A DNA stretch of 32,940 nucleotides from Planctomycetaceae bacterium (lineage in GTDB: Bacteria; Planctomycetota; Planctomycetia; Pirellulales; UBA1268): NCBI GenBank assembly GCA_021300535.1, contig JAJTED010000007.1, positions 69,963-102,902 of the forward strand. The letters run 5' to 3'. Positions 15,029 to 23,814 of this stretch are shown in pieces. The position numbers and the translations under genes were made by a program. The notes beneath the pieces are model-generated. The model saw only the letters and a program-made list of their open reading frames with translations. It was not told the DNA's origin and ran no database searches. Positions within the stretch are counted from its first letter, which is position 1, and each line of letters starts with the position of its first letter.

Positions 15029-17067
15029 AGCCCGGCATTCCTTCCCGCCGCGGTCCGGTCGGCCGGCTGGCCGACTTCCTCGACGACCGCACCGGCTGGC
15101 GTGGGCTCGTCCACGAGGCGCTCTTCGAGCGGGTGCCGGGCGGGGCCCGGTGGCGATACGTGTGGGGCAGCACGCTCGTGTTCGCCTTCATGACGCAGGT
15201 GATCACGGGCCTGTTCCTCTGGGCGAGCTACGCCCCCAGCGCCCAGACCGCCTGGGAGAGCGTCTACTACATCCAGCACGAGATGACCGGCGGCTGGCTG
15301 CTCCGCGGCATCCACCACTTCATGGCCCAGGCGATGGTGGTGCTGCTGGCCCTGCATCTGCTCCAGGTGGTGATCGACGGCGCCTACAAGGCGCCCCGCG
15401 AGGTCAACTTCTGGCTCGGGCTGGTGCTCATGATGCTCGTGCTCGGCATGGCGCTCACCGGCTACCTGCTCCCCTGGGATCAGAAGGGCTATTGGGCCAC
15501 GATCGTGGCTACGAACCTCGCCGGGATCGTGCCCGTCGTGGGGCCTTCGCTCCAGCAGTTGATCGTGGGGGGCAGCGACTACGGCCACCACACGCTGACG
15601 CGGTTCTTCGCCCTGCACGCCGGGTTCCTCCCGGCGACGCTCGTGCTGTTTCTCGTCGTCCACCTGGCCCTGTTCCGCAGGCACGGCCTGCATGCGAAGC
15701 AGCCGATCACGCGGCCCGACGCGATGTTCTGGCCCGACCAGGTGCTCAAGGACGCCGTGGCAATGCTGGCGGTGATGGCCGTGGTGCTCGGTGTGATCCT
15801 CGTGCCGGCGGTGCGGACGATGCTCGCCGGCGGCGAAGTGGACTGGGGCCACGTGGGCGCCGAACTCGGCGCCCCGGCCGATCCCGCCGAGTCGTACGCC
15901 GCCGCCCGGCCGGAGTGGTATTTCCTCTTCCTCTTCCAGTTCCTCAAGGTCTTCGAGGGCTGGGGGGCGACGGGCGAGTTTCTGGGGGCGATCGTCGTCC
16001 CGGGCCTGATCATGGGCGTGATGTTCCTGATGCCGATCATCGGCAACTGGCGGCTCGGCCACCGCTTCAACGTCGCCTTCACGCTGGCGATCCTGGCGGG
16101 GGCCGGCCTGCTCACGGGGCTCGCCCTCAACGAGGACTACTGCTCGCTGTGGATCGACAAGGCGACGCTCGCCGCCGCCGAGAAGCTCCACGACGAGACC
16201 GGGGGCGACGAGCAGAAGATCGCCGCGGCCCTCGGTAATGACCCGGCGAAGATCGCCGCCATGCGAAAGCAGCTCGCCAAGCTCGAGGCCTGGCGCAACT
16301 CCCACGCCTTCCTCGCCGCCTCGCGCCGGGCGCAGGTCGAGGCCAAGCGGGCCGTGGAGCTCGCCGGTCGGCCGGAGCGGATCCCGCCCACGGGCGGCCT
16401 CGACCTCGTCCGCCGCGACCCGCTGCTCCGCGGGCCGAAGCTCTTCGGCCTCCTCGACGGCAAGGATTGCGCGAGCTGCCACGCCCACGTCGATCCCGCG
16501 ACGCCCGACGCGGCCGCGAAGTTCGCCGCCGCCTCCGCCGCCAACCTCCACGGCTTCGGCACCGCCGCCTGGGTCCGCGGGCTCTTCGACCCGATGCGGG
16601 TGGCGGGGCCGGAGTACTTCGGCAACACGGCCCACAAAGACGGTGACATGGTGACGTATGTCCGCGACGAGATGACCGACCGCGAGAAGTGGAAGCCCGA
16701 CGAGATCGCGGCGGTGACGGTGGCGCTCGCCGCCGAGGCGGGCCTGCCCGATCCGTCCGCCACGGCCGCCCAGGTGGAGCGGGGCCGGGCCCTGATCGCC
16801 GCCGGCGACCGCTGCGGCGCCTGCCACGAGTTCGGCGGCAACGGCACGGGGCTGGGGACGGCGCCCGACCTCACCGGCTGGGCCGGCCGCGACTGGCTCG
16901 TGGGGATCATCGCCGACCCGACGCACGAGCGGTTCTATGGCGACTCCAACGACCGGATGCCGGCCTTCGAGAAGGCCATGCCACGGGCGCAGATCGAGAT
17001 CCTCGCCGATTGGCTGCGGGGCGACTGGTATCGGGCGGCCGACGCGCGCGGGGCTGCCGCGGAGTAG
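15025..17067 (+). CDS. Cytochrome b (b6-type) fused to C-terminal di-haem cytochrome c
   Basis: Core quinol-oxidising subunit of a bc-type complex, 680 residues. Residues 1-380 are a full cytochrome b with about eight membrane helices. Haem b ligands are H97/H198 and H111/H213; 14 residues separate H198 and H213, the spacing of cytochrome b6 rather than mitochondrial b. The quinol site motif PEWY is at 296-299. A charged helical linker (about 390-460) leads to two CxxCH haem c sites, CASCH near 482 and CGACH near 597, the latter in a domain with APDLTGWA and the likely axial methionine in NDRMPAFE. The fused cytochrome would take the place of cytochrome c1 or f. A start at 15025 makes an ATGA overlap with the Rieske gene; family and reading frame are clear. 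Confidence 0.93.
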   Translation: MKPGIPSRRGPVGRLADFLDDRTGWRGLVHEALFERVPGGARWRYVWGSTLVFAFMTQVITGLFLWASYAPSAQTAWESVYYIQHEMTGGWLLRGIHHFMAQAMVVLLALHLLQVVIDGAYKAPREVNFWLGLVLMMLVLGMALTGYLLPWDQKGYWATIVATNLAGIVPVVGPSLQQLIVGGSDYGHHTLTRFFALHAGFLPATLVLFLVVHLALFRRHGLHAKQPITRPDAMFWPDQVLKDAVAMLAVMAVVLGVILVPAVRTMLAGGEVDWGHVGAELGAPADPAESYAAARPEWYFLFLFQFLKVFEGWGATGEFLGAIVVPGLIMGVMFLMPIIGNWRLGHRFNVAFTLAILAGAGLLTGLALNEDYCSLWIDKATLAAAEKLHDETGGDEQKIAAALGNDPAKIAAMRKQLAKLEAWRNSHAFLAASRRAQVEAKRAVELAGRPERIPPTGGLDLVRRDPLLRGPKLFGLLDGKDCASCHAHVDPATPDAAAKFAAASAANLHGFGTAAWVRGLFDPMRVAGPEYFGNTAHKDGDMVTYVRDEMTDREKWKPDEIAAVTVALAAEAGLPDPSATAAQVERGRALIAAGDRCGACHEFGGNGTGLGTAPDLTGWAGRDWLVGIIADPTHERFYGDSNDRMPAFEKAMPRAQIEILADWLRGDWYRAADARGAAAE

Positions 17068-17074
17068 CGGGGCG

Positions 17075-17240
17075 GGGAGGGGTTGCCCCTGCCCCATCGC
17101 CGGACGTTCGCTGCGGCCCTCCGGGCCTGCGCTCACTCGGAGGTGCCGGGCGCTGCGGCGGGCACCGATCCGCCGCAGGCGGATTGGTCGGCCTGCGCTG
17201 GGCACCTACGCCGGCTCCTGGGGCAGGGGCAACCCCTCCC
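17075..17240. repeat. Perfect 22-bp inverted repeat with structured interior
   Basis: The arms 17075-17096 and 17219-17240 are exact reverse complements of 22 bp, beginning GGGAGGGGTTGCCCC. The 122-bp interior contains further pairing, such as ATCCGCC-GCA-GGCGGAT near 17168-17184 and GGAGGTGCC against GGCACC. The stretch GGCCCTCCGGGCCTG inside also occurs in family 1 copy 3 near 23500, so it may be related. It starts 8 bp after the cytochrome b stop. It could be a large terminator, a mobile repeat or an RNA structure. Confidence 0.7.
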
Positions 17241-17300
17241 GGGACGCCGTAGACGGGGTGCGGCAGCCTGGAGGGCTTTCTATGATTCAGGAAGACGATT

Positions 17301-17359
17301 GGCACCGGCGGTCATCGACCGCCGGTGCCACTATCTGGACCGGCGGTCTGTGACCGCCG
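17301..17359. repeat. Two short perfect hairpins upstream of the CapA-like gene
   Basis: The first hairpin (17301-17329) has a 13-bp stem GGCACCGGCGGTC with a 3-base loop ATC. The second (17341-17359) has the stem CGGCGGTC / GACCGCCG with loop TGT. The second resembles CGGCGGTCTCTGACCG at 3801-3816. They lie 39-97 bp before the CapA start and, with the 22-bp inverted repeat, fill the 330-bp gap 17068-17397, in which I see no gene. Confidence 0.7.
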
Positions 17360-17397
17360 ATTTCGGACGACTTTCTCAACAACCTTGCAGGTTTCGC

Positions 17398-18366
17398 ATG
17401 TCCTTGAACACGTGGCTGATGACGATGGCGGTGCTGGGCGCCGCGGGTGCTGCTTTCGGGGACGAGACGCCGGCGCGGAAGGAATCTCCGCCGGCGCGGA
17501 AGGCGTCGCCGCCGGGGAGCGTGGCGATTGCGTTCGTCGGCGACATCATGCTCGACAACGGGCCCGGGCATGCGATCGCCTCCGGCCGCGATCCGTTCGC
17601 GGCCTGCGCGGAACTGCTCCTCGACGCCGACTTCACCGTGGGCAACCTGGAGTGCGTGCTCGGGAAGGGAGGCAAACAGGTGCTCAAGGAATACACGTTC
17701 CGCGCCGCCAGCGATTCACCCAAGTATGTGAAGCGGTATTTCTCCGCCGTCTCCGTCGCCAACAACCACGCCATGGACTTCGGTCCCGACGGGCTCGTCG
17801 AGTGCCTGCGGATCCTGGCGGCCGAGGGCATCCCGCAGGTGGGCGGCGGCGCCGACCTCGCGGCAGCCCGGCGGCCGCTGGTGCTCGAGCAGCACGGCAT
17901 CAAGGTGGCGATCGTCGCAGCCAACGGCTTCCAGGCCGCGAAGTCGGCCGCGACCGCGACCACGCCGGGCGTCGCGCCCCTCGACGAGGCGGCACTGCTC
18001 GCCGACATCGCCGCCGCGGGGAAGGTGGCCGACTTCGTGGTGCCGTTCGTGCATTGGGGGCCGGAACTCGTCGCCCAGCCGCGGGCGGCCGACCGGACAC
18101 TGGCCCGGAAGATGATCGCGGCCGGTGCGGCCGCCGTGATCGGCGGGCATCCGCACGTCACACAGACGGTGGACGTGCACCGCGGGGCGCCGATCGTCTA
18201 CAGCCTGGGCAACTTTGCCTTCGACTACTATCCGGTCGATCCACCCGAGTGGATCGGCTGGGTGGCGCGGCTCACGTTCGCCAAGGGGCAGCCGGTCGAG
18301 TTCGAGACCCACGCCGTTGTCCTCGACGCCGCCGGCCTGCCCCGGCCCGCCCACGAGGACGACTGA
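17398..18366 (+). CDS. CapA-family (poly-gamma-glutamate synthesis-type) metallophosphatase-like protein, exported
   Basis: A 322-residue protein of the CapA/PgsA family, which has a calcineurin-like fold and is linked to poly-gamma-glutamate capsule assembly. A signal peptide (MSLNTWLMTMAVLGAAGAA) is followed by a short charged tract with a PPARK repeat. Conserved blocks in order are AFVGDIMLD (about 44-52), GNLECVLG, VANNHAMDFG, VPFVHWGPEL, IGGHPHVTQ and YSLGNFAFDYY. No capsule or glutamate ligase genes are nearby, so the substrate is unknown and a stand-alone role is likely. ATG 17398 gives the signal peptide; the frame is open further upstream only through the repeat. Confidence 0.85.
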   Translation: MSLNTWLMTMAVLGAAGAAFGDETPARKESPPARKASPPGSVAIAFVGDIMLDNGPGHAIASGRDPFAACAELLLDADFTVGNLECVLGKGGKQVLKEYTFRAASDSPKYVKRYFSAVSVANNHAMDFGPDGLVECLRILAAEGIPQVGGGADLAAARRPLVLEQHGIKVAIVAANGFQAAKSAATATTPGVAPLDEAALLADIAAAGKVADFVVPFVHWGPELVAQPRAADRTLARKMIAAGAAAVIGGHPHVTQTVDVHRGAPIVYSLGNFAFDYYPVDPPEWIGWVARLTFAKGQPVEFETHAVVLDAAGLPRPAHEDD

Positions 18367-18422
18367 CGTCGCCCGGCAGGCGTTGCCCGTACCCCGTCAG
18401 CAGCGGCGAGCGGCCGCGGGGC

Positions 18423-18887
18423 TCATCGGCGGGTGAGGGCGTCGCGGATCTCGCGGAGCAGCACCACGTCTTCCGGCGGGGCGGCCGGCGCCTCGTCCGG
18501 CTTCGAATCGAAGCGGGCCTTCGCGGTGTTGATCAGCTTGATGACGAGAAACAGCGACGCCGCCACGAGCAGGAAATCGACCACCGACTGAATGAAGGGG
18601 CCGTAATTCAGAATCGGATAATCCTGGAAGGCCATCACGGGCTTGCCGCCATCCAGCACCGGCGTGCCGTCGGCGTTGAGCTTGGGGGCTTCCGTGCGGA
18701 TCCGGTAGGCGAGATCGGCGAAGTTCACGCCATATTTGCTCGTCAGCAGATTCAGCGGCGGCAGGATGATGTTCGACACCAGCGAACTGATGATCTTGCC
18801 GAATGACGCACCGATGACCACGCCCACGGCGAGGTCGATGACGTTGCCGCGCATCGCGAAGTCGCGGAATTCTTTCATCAGTCCCAT
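18423..18887 (-). CDS. mscL: Large-conductance mechanosensitive channel
   Basis: A 154-residue inner-membrane channel that opens under hypo-osmotic stress. The N-terminal helix MGLMKEFRDFAMRGNVIDLAVGV leads into TM1 with IGASFGKIISSLVSNIILP; TM2 is FIQSVVDFLLVAASLFLVI, followed by the cytoplasmic helix. AGGAG is 8 bases before ATG 18887, which decides the start. The length is slightly longer than the 136-residue E. coli protein because of a loop with LNADGTPVLDGGKP. It converges with the CapA gene, with 56 bp between the stops. Confidence 0.96.
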   Translation of the reverse strand: MGLMKEFRDFAMRGNVIDLAVGVVIGASFGKIISSLVSNIILPPLNLLTSKYGVNFADLAYRIRTEAPKLNADGTPVLDGGKPVMAFQDYPILNYGPFIQSVVDFLLVAASLFLVIKLINTAKARFDSKPDEAPAAPPEDVVLLREIRDALTRR

Positions 18888-19007
18888 GGTTTCATCTCCT
18901 GTGCTCGAGGTTTCCGGGCGGGATTATGGATCAGCCGCTGCCGGCCCGGGAAGGCTGGGGCAGTTTTGCCCGACGTGCAGAGGCCTCGGCCCGCTCGGTG
19001 GCGGCCG

Positions 19008-20243
19008 TCAGGCCACGCCGCCGAGGACCGTGGCCCGGGCGACGCGGCCCACCCCGAGCATGTAGGCGGCCGTCCGCAGCGGCACCTTGCGGGAGCCGGC
19101 CAGCTGCCACACCTGCTCGAAGGCCTCGCCCAGGATCCGGTCGAGTTCCTGCCGCACCCGGTTGATGCCCCACTGGTAGTGCTGCCGATTCTGGACCCAC
19201 TCGAACCAGCTGGCCGTCACGCCGCCGGCATTGGCGAGGATGTCGGGCAGGACGACGACGCCACGGCCTTCGAGGATGGTGTCGGCGTCGGGATCGGTCG
19301 GCGCATTGGCCCCCTCGACGATGATCGGCGCCCGCACCGCGGCGGCGTTGGCCGCGGTGATCACCCCGCCGAGCGCGGCTGGAATCAGCACGTCGCAGTC
19401 GAGCGCGAGCAGCTCCGCGTTGGTGATCGCGTCGCCCCCCGTGAACCCCTCCAGCCGGCCGCCGTGGGCATGGGCGTGGCGCAGGAGCTCCAGGACGTCG
19501 AAGCCCGCGGCCCGATGGAAGCCGCCGCCCGCGTCGCTCACTCCCACGATCAGACACTCCGCGTCGTGGAGGAACTTGGCGGTGTGGGTGCCGACGTTGC
19601 CGAAGCCCTGGATCGCCACCCGCGTGCCCGGGATGCGGCGGCCGAGGCGGCTCAAGAGCTTGAGCGTCAGGGCGCCGACGCCGCGGCCGGTCGCCTCGTC
19701 GCGGCCGGGGATGCCGTGATACTCCACCGGCTTGCCCGTCACGCAGGCCGGAGCGAAGCCGTGGTAGCGGCCGTACTGGTTCATGATCCAGGCCATCGTG
19801 TCGGCCGTCGTGCCCATGTCGGGGGCCGGGATGTCGACGTCGGGTCCGAATAGGTCGTGGATCGCGTCCACGAATCGCCGGGTCACCCGCTCCAGTTCCC
19901 GCTGCGACCACTGGGCCGGGTCGATCGACACGCCCCCCTTGGCACCGCCGTAGGGAATGTCGACGACGGCCGTCTTCCAGGTCATCAGGGAGGCCAGGGC
20001 CCGGACCTCGTCGAGATCGACGTGCGGATGGTAGCGCAGGCCCCCCTTCATGGGGCCGCGGGCGTCGTTGTGCTGCACGCGGTAGCCGATGAGCGTCGCC
20101 AGTTCGCCCGAGTCCCGCTCGATCGGGATCTGCACCTGCACCTCGCGCTTGGCGGTGAGCAGCAGTCGCCGCATGCTCTCCGAAAGGTCGAGCTGGTCGG
20201 CGGCCCGGTCGAAGGAGATGCGGGTGGCTTCGCTGGCGCGCAT
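19008..20243 (-). CDS. gdhA: Glu/Leu/Phe/Val-family dehydrogenase, probably glutamate dehydrogenase
   Basis: Catalyses reversible oxidative deamination of glutamate to 2-oxoglutarate. The 411-residue protein has the glutamate-binding blocks GPMKGGLRYHP (K66), MTWK (K90) and PYGGAKGG (K102, catalytic lysine) and the catalytic aspartate in PAPDMGT (D142). The Rossmann domain has AIQGFGNVGTHTA, DVLIPAALGGVI and EGANAPTDPDAD. The pattern fits the hexameric type of about 410-420 residues. NAD versus NADP use is not decided, nor is strict glutamate specificity, though glutamate is most likely. ATG 20243 gives a standard N-terminus. It stands alone, divergent from the pseudokinase gene. Confidence 0.92.
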   Translation of the reverse strand: MRASEATRISFDRAADQLDLSESMRRLLLTAKREVQVQIPIERDSGELATLIGYRVQHNDARGPMKGGLRYHPHVDLDEVRALASLMTWKTAVVDIPYGGAKGGVSIDPAQWSQRELERVTRRFVDAIHDLFGPDVDIPAPDMGTTADTMAWIMNQYGRYHGFAPACVTGKPVEYHGIPGRDEATGRGVGALTLKLLSRLGRRIPGTRVAIQGFGNVGTHTAKFLHDAECLIVGVSDAGGGFHRAAGFDVLELLRHAHAHGGRLEGFTGGDAITNAELLALDCDVLIPAALGGVITAANAAAVRAPIIVEGANAPTDPDADTILEGRGVVVLPDILANAGGVTASWFEWVQNRQHYQWGINRVRQELDRILGEAFEQVWQLAGSRKVPLRTAAYMLGVGRVARATVLGGVA

Positions 20244-20383
20244 GGCGTCGTGCCTCGCTGGGTGGGGGCGGGCCTGTCGACGGCCGGCCGCAGAATGGTA
20301 GCGGGGGTGGGGGCTGGCTCACAAGGAACGGCCGCGCGGCGGCTTTCGTCAGCACACGCTACCATGCGTGGATTCGAGGTCCG

Positions 20384-23326
20384 ATGCCGATGCCCACTCC
20401 TTCCGTCGACGAGTTCTGGAACCTACTGGCCCGCAGCCGGCTCGTCGATGCCGGCGCCGTCGCCGCGCTTCGCGCCACGCGGGCCGCGGCCGGTCCGGCC
20501 GGTGACACGAAGGCGACGGCGCAGTGGCTCGTGGACCGCGGCGTGATCACGCGGTGGCAGGCGAAGCGGCTGGCGTTCGGTGACCAGGGACCGTTCTTCC
20601 TGGGCGATTACCGGCTCCTCGAACGGCACGAACGGCAGGGGGACGGGCTGCTCTTCTCGGCGCGGCACGATCCTTCCGGTCGGGTCGTGACCCTCATGCT
20701 CCTCAACGCGAAGCGGTGCAAGGAGCTCGATGTCTGGACGGCGATCGTCCGCCGCACGACAGCCGCCCATCAGGCGACCGACCCGCTGCTTTCACGCACC
20801 TGGGCGTTGGAGCAGGTGGAAGGCAGCCGGTTCATCGTGTGCGAGGCCGTGACGGGGGTGCCGTTGGCCGACGAGTTGACGCGGCTCGGGCCGCTGCCGC
20901 CGTTGCAGGCGGCGGTGCTTACCCTGCAGGTGGCCCGCGGCGTGGCGGATATCCATGCGGCCGGGGCCGTGCACGGCGGACTGTCGCTCGACGTGCTCCT
21001 TCGCGAGCCGGCTGCTGCCGGCGGCCCGGAGCGGAACGGTCGTGTGCGGCTGCTGCAGTTTCCGTTGGTCGGCGATCCGCATGTCATTCCGCTGCGGGCG
21101 TCCGTGGCCACCGAAGCGGAGGTGGCCGCCCTGGGACGGAGGGCGTCGTTCATCGCGCCGGAGTTGCTGCTGCCCGAGCAGCCGTGTGACGCGCGGTCCG
21201 ACGTCTATGCCCTGGGCTGCATCTTCCACGCCCTGCTCACCGGCGCGCCGCCGTGCTGGCAGGGCGACCCGCAGGCCACGCTCCGCCAGGCCGCGTTCGC
21301 CGGTCCGCAGCCGTTGGGCCCACCGATTCCGCCGGAGATCGCCGCCCTGGTGCAGGCCATGACCGCCCGCGACCCCGATGCCCGTTATCAATCGGCGGGC
21401 GAAGCGGCCGCTGCGATCGCCGATTGCTGCAGCATCACCGCGCCGCCATCCGCCACGCCCGAACCCCAGGATTCTGCGTCCCGGCCCGACGCCCACGGCG
21501 GCCCCGTCGGTGGCCAGCCAATCCGCACCGAGGGCACCGACTTCGCCGAGGGCTTCGTCTGGCAACCGGCCCGCCCTCATGAGTCGGCGGCGGTCGCTCC
21601 GTCTCCGGCCGGTGCCGCCGCGCCGCTCGCGGCCCGCCGCCGCGCCGCGCGGCTGCGGCTGGTCGGCGGTGGGATCGCGGCGTTGGTGTTCGTGGCGGCG
21701 GCCGGGCTCGTGGTGTCGCGACTCGATTTTGGCGAAAAAAACCGCAAGCCGAAGGCGACGGTCCGCCGGGTCGAGGGCAAGCGGGCTGCCCGTCCGGAAG
21801 GTGACCCCGGGATGGCCACGGAGCCTGCGGCCGCCGGCTCTGCGTCGAGCGCTGGTTCGTCGCCCGCGGGGGGCACGCAGCCCGGTGGGGAGCCGGCGTC
21901 GCCCGCAGCGGCGCAGCCGGTTGCCATCGAACGCCAGATCATCGTGGATGACTCGACCCTCCCCTGGGCATCGCCGACGTCCGGCACCCCGCCGCGGCTG
22001 GCATTCCTGCCGCCCGGCTCCCAACTCGTGCTGCTCGCCCGTCCCGCCGCGGCACTCGGCGACGAAGAGGGGCGGCTGTTCTACAGGGCGCTGGGGCCGG
22101 CGGCGGAGTCGGCGTGCAAGACGCTGGCCGCGTGGTGCGGCTGCGATCTCGCCGACATCGAGACCTTGCAGGTCGGCTGGCAGGCCGGCCCGACCGGCGA
22201 CGTGTTCGAAGGATTCATGCTGCGGGTCGTCGCAACGCGGCGGATTCCGGAGGACGAGGCGGCCCGCCGGGCCGCATGGGGGGCGACGACCGCCGTCGAC
22301 GTCGAGGGGCAGACGATCCACAAGGGAGAGCGGCTCTGCTTCTGGGGACCGACCTCCGAGCAGGGACGCACGTTGGTGGTGGCGCCGGAAATGCTCCTGC
22401 GGGAGATCGTCACCGCGGCGGCGGCTGCTCCGGCGGAGGGGCTCGCCGCCAGCCTGCCGAAGGACACGGAGACGCTCGTGGGCATGCTCGACGCCGATCG
22501 CCACCTCACGCTCTTCGGGTCGCCGCACTACCTGGTGCACGATGGCCGCCGCCTTCTCGCCGGACCGCTGGCCCGCCTCGCCGACCCGCTGGCCGCCTTC
22601 TTCGGCGACGCGATCCGCGCCGCGTCCCTGTCGCTGCATTTCGGCGCCAGCGCCTACGCCGAGCTCAACGCCGTCGCCACCGCCGACGCCCCCGCCAGCC
22701 GGCTCGCCCCGGCGCTCAAGGCCGCGGTGGCGGCCGCGCCCGACGCCGTGGAGGAGTATTGCGTGGCTCTCGAGCCGGCCGCGTACGGCCGCAAGCTCGT
22801 GATGCGGCTGCCGCAGATGATCCGCATGCTGGGGGCGAACCTCCGCGCGGCCGCCGAGGCCAGAGGGGTCGTGGTCAACGCCTACCTGCCGCGGCACGCC
22901 ACGCACAACCTCGCCCTGGCGACCGAACTCGCCCTCTCCCAGTCGCCGGGCCGATCCGCTCCGGCGCCGGTCTCGGGGCCCGCGGCCGCGCAGGACGCCC
23001 TCGGCAGGCTGCAGAAGAAGATCACGCTCACCTTCGTCAAGGACACGCTCGAGCGTTCGATCCAGTTGATTTCCGAGGAGATCGGCGTGCCGATGGAGAT
23101 CATCGGCACCGATCTGCAGCTCGAGGGCATCACGAAGAATCAGTCCTTCGGCCTCGACGAGCGGGACAAGACCGCCGTGGCGGTGCTGCGGGCGATCCTC
23201 GCCAAGGCCAACCCTGATGGCAAGCTCGTGTTCTTCGTGCGGAAGCAGGACGGCGCGGAGACGATCGTGATCACGACCCGCGCCGCCGCCAAGAAGCGTG
23301 GCGACACGCTCCCGGCGGGGCAGTGA
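20384..23326 (+). CDS. Planctomycete membrane pseudokinase with STN-like C-terminal domain
   Basis: A 980-residue protein. Residues about 20-70 match the block that precedes many planctomycete Ser/Thr kinases (AQWLVDRGVITRWQAKRL, then FFLGDYRLLE). Residues 70-345 have the kinase fold signature of the C-lobe (SFIAPELL, DVYALGCIFHALLTGAPP, TARDPDARYQSA), but key catalytic residues are gone. The VAVK-type lysine position reads VVTLMLLN, the HRD loop is VHGGLS (H197), and no DFG is present where QFPLVGDP stands. A single membrane helix follows at about 425-447, then a Ser/Ala/Pro linker and a large outer domain. The last ~100 residues (ITLTFVKDTLERSIQLISEE and onward) resemble secretin/TonB short N-terminal domains. 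It is likely a ligand-sensing or scaffold protein; catalysis is unlikely. Confidence 0.78.
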   Translation: MPMPTPSVDEFWNLLARSRLVDAGAVAALRATRAAAGPAGDTKATAQWLVDRGVITRWQAKRLAFGDQGPFFLGDYRLLERHERQGDGLLFSARHDPSGRVVTLMLLNAKRCKELDVWTAIVRRTTAAHQATDPLLSRTWALEQVEGSRFIVCEAVTGVPLADELTRLGPLPPLQAAVLTLQVARGVADIHAAGAVHGGLSLDVLLREPAAAGGPERNGRVRLLQFPLVGDPHVIPLRASVATEAEVAALGRRASFIAPELLLPEQPCDARSDVYALGCIFHALLTGAPPCWQGDPQATLRQAAFAGPQPLGPPIPPEIAALVQAMTARDPDARYQSAGEAAAAIADCCSITAPPSATPEPQDSASRPDAHGGPVGGQPIRTEGTDFAEGFVWQPARPHESAAVAPSPAGAAAPLAARRRAARLRLVGGGIAALVFVAAAGLVVSRLDFGEKNRKPKATVRRVEGKRAARPEGDPGMATEPAAAGSASSAGSSPAGGTQPGGEPASPAAAQPVAIERQIIVDDSTLPWASPTSGTPPRLAFLPPGSQLVLLARPAAALGDEEGRLFYRALGPAAESACKTLAAWCGCDLADIETLQVGWQAGPTGDVFEGFMLRVVATRRIPEDEAARRAAWGATTAVDVEGQTIHKGERLCFWGPTSEQGRTLVVAPEMLLREIVTAAAAAPAEGLAASLPKDTETLVGMLDADRHLTLFGSPHYLVHDGRRLLAGPLARLADPLAAFFGDAIRAASLSLHFGASAYAELNAVATADAPASRLAPALKAAVAAAPDAVEEYCVALEPAAYGRKLVMRLPQMIRMLGANLRAAAEARGVVVNAYLPRHATHNLALATELALSQSPGRSAPAPVSGPAAAQDALGRLQKKITLTFVKDTLERSIQLISEEIGVPMEIIGTDLQLEGITKNQSFGLDERDKTAVAVLRAILAKANPDGKLVFFVRKQDGAETIVITTRAAAKKRGDTLPAGQ

Positions 23327-23344
23327 AGGCTCCGGGCCCCGCGT

Positions 23345-23690
23345 TTTGGTGCTGCAGGTCTCCCGGGCTTGCGTGTCGACATGACGCGGGCCAACGATCC
23401 AAGCAGCCCCCGGCGGAAGCCGGGGGGGATGATGTACGCGACCCTGCGGCATCGTGCCGCAGTTCGCTTGGCGGGCCTCCGCCCGCTCACAGTCAACCCG
23501 GCCCTCCGGGCCTGGCGCTCACACAAGAAGCCCCCGGCGGAAGCCGGGGGACTCCGGGTGGCATGCCTTCCCGGGTGCCATGAGATGTGGGTTTGAACTG
23601 GGAAATTGCGTGCCGTCATCCGGCATGGAAGGTGGGATGGTTTTCGGACCCGAAGTCCCCGGGCTCCCGCCCGGGGCTTCTTGGAACTGT
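23345..23690 (+). repeat. Repeat family 1, copy 3, in the gap between the pseudokinase and mgtE
   Basis: The 488-bp gap 23327-23814 has no gene. It holds hairpin B (23407-23426), a CGGCATCGTGCCG palindrome (about 23448-23465), the TTGGCGGGCC..GCCCGC and GGCCCTCCGGGCCTG blocks, a second hairpin B (23531-23550), GTGCCATGAGATGTGGGTTT, GAACTGGGAAA, CGGCATGGAAGGTGGGATGG and hairpin A (23657-23676). This is the same block order as copy 1 read on its minus strand. The gap lies between two converging genes. I see nothing in 23691-23814. Confidence 0.78.
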
Positions 23691-23814
23691 GACGCAACCG
23701 ATTCACTGTTCAACGAGTCGCCAGACCTCGGTTCGGAGCTGGATTTCTGCAGCAACGACGCTTTGTCGAGCCACACGGCGCACCATGCAACAGGCCGCGA
23801 GCGTCGCAGCCGTC

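Noticed and set aside
14728..17205. 825-codon minus-strand open frame opposite the Rieske and cytochrome b genes
   Set aside because: Translation is rich in His, Arg, Glu and Gly with no domain, as expected for the antisense of GC-rich coding DNA.
20792..23452. 886-codon minus-strand open frame opposite the pseudokinase
   Set aside because: Antisense by-product; no signal, domain or plausible start.
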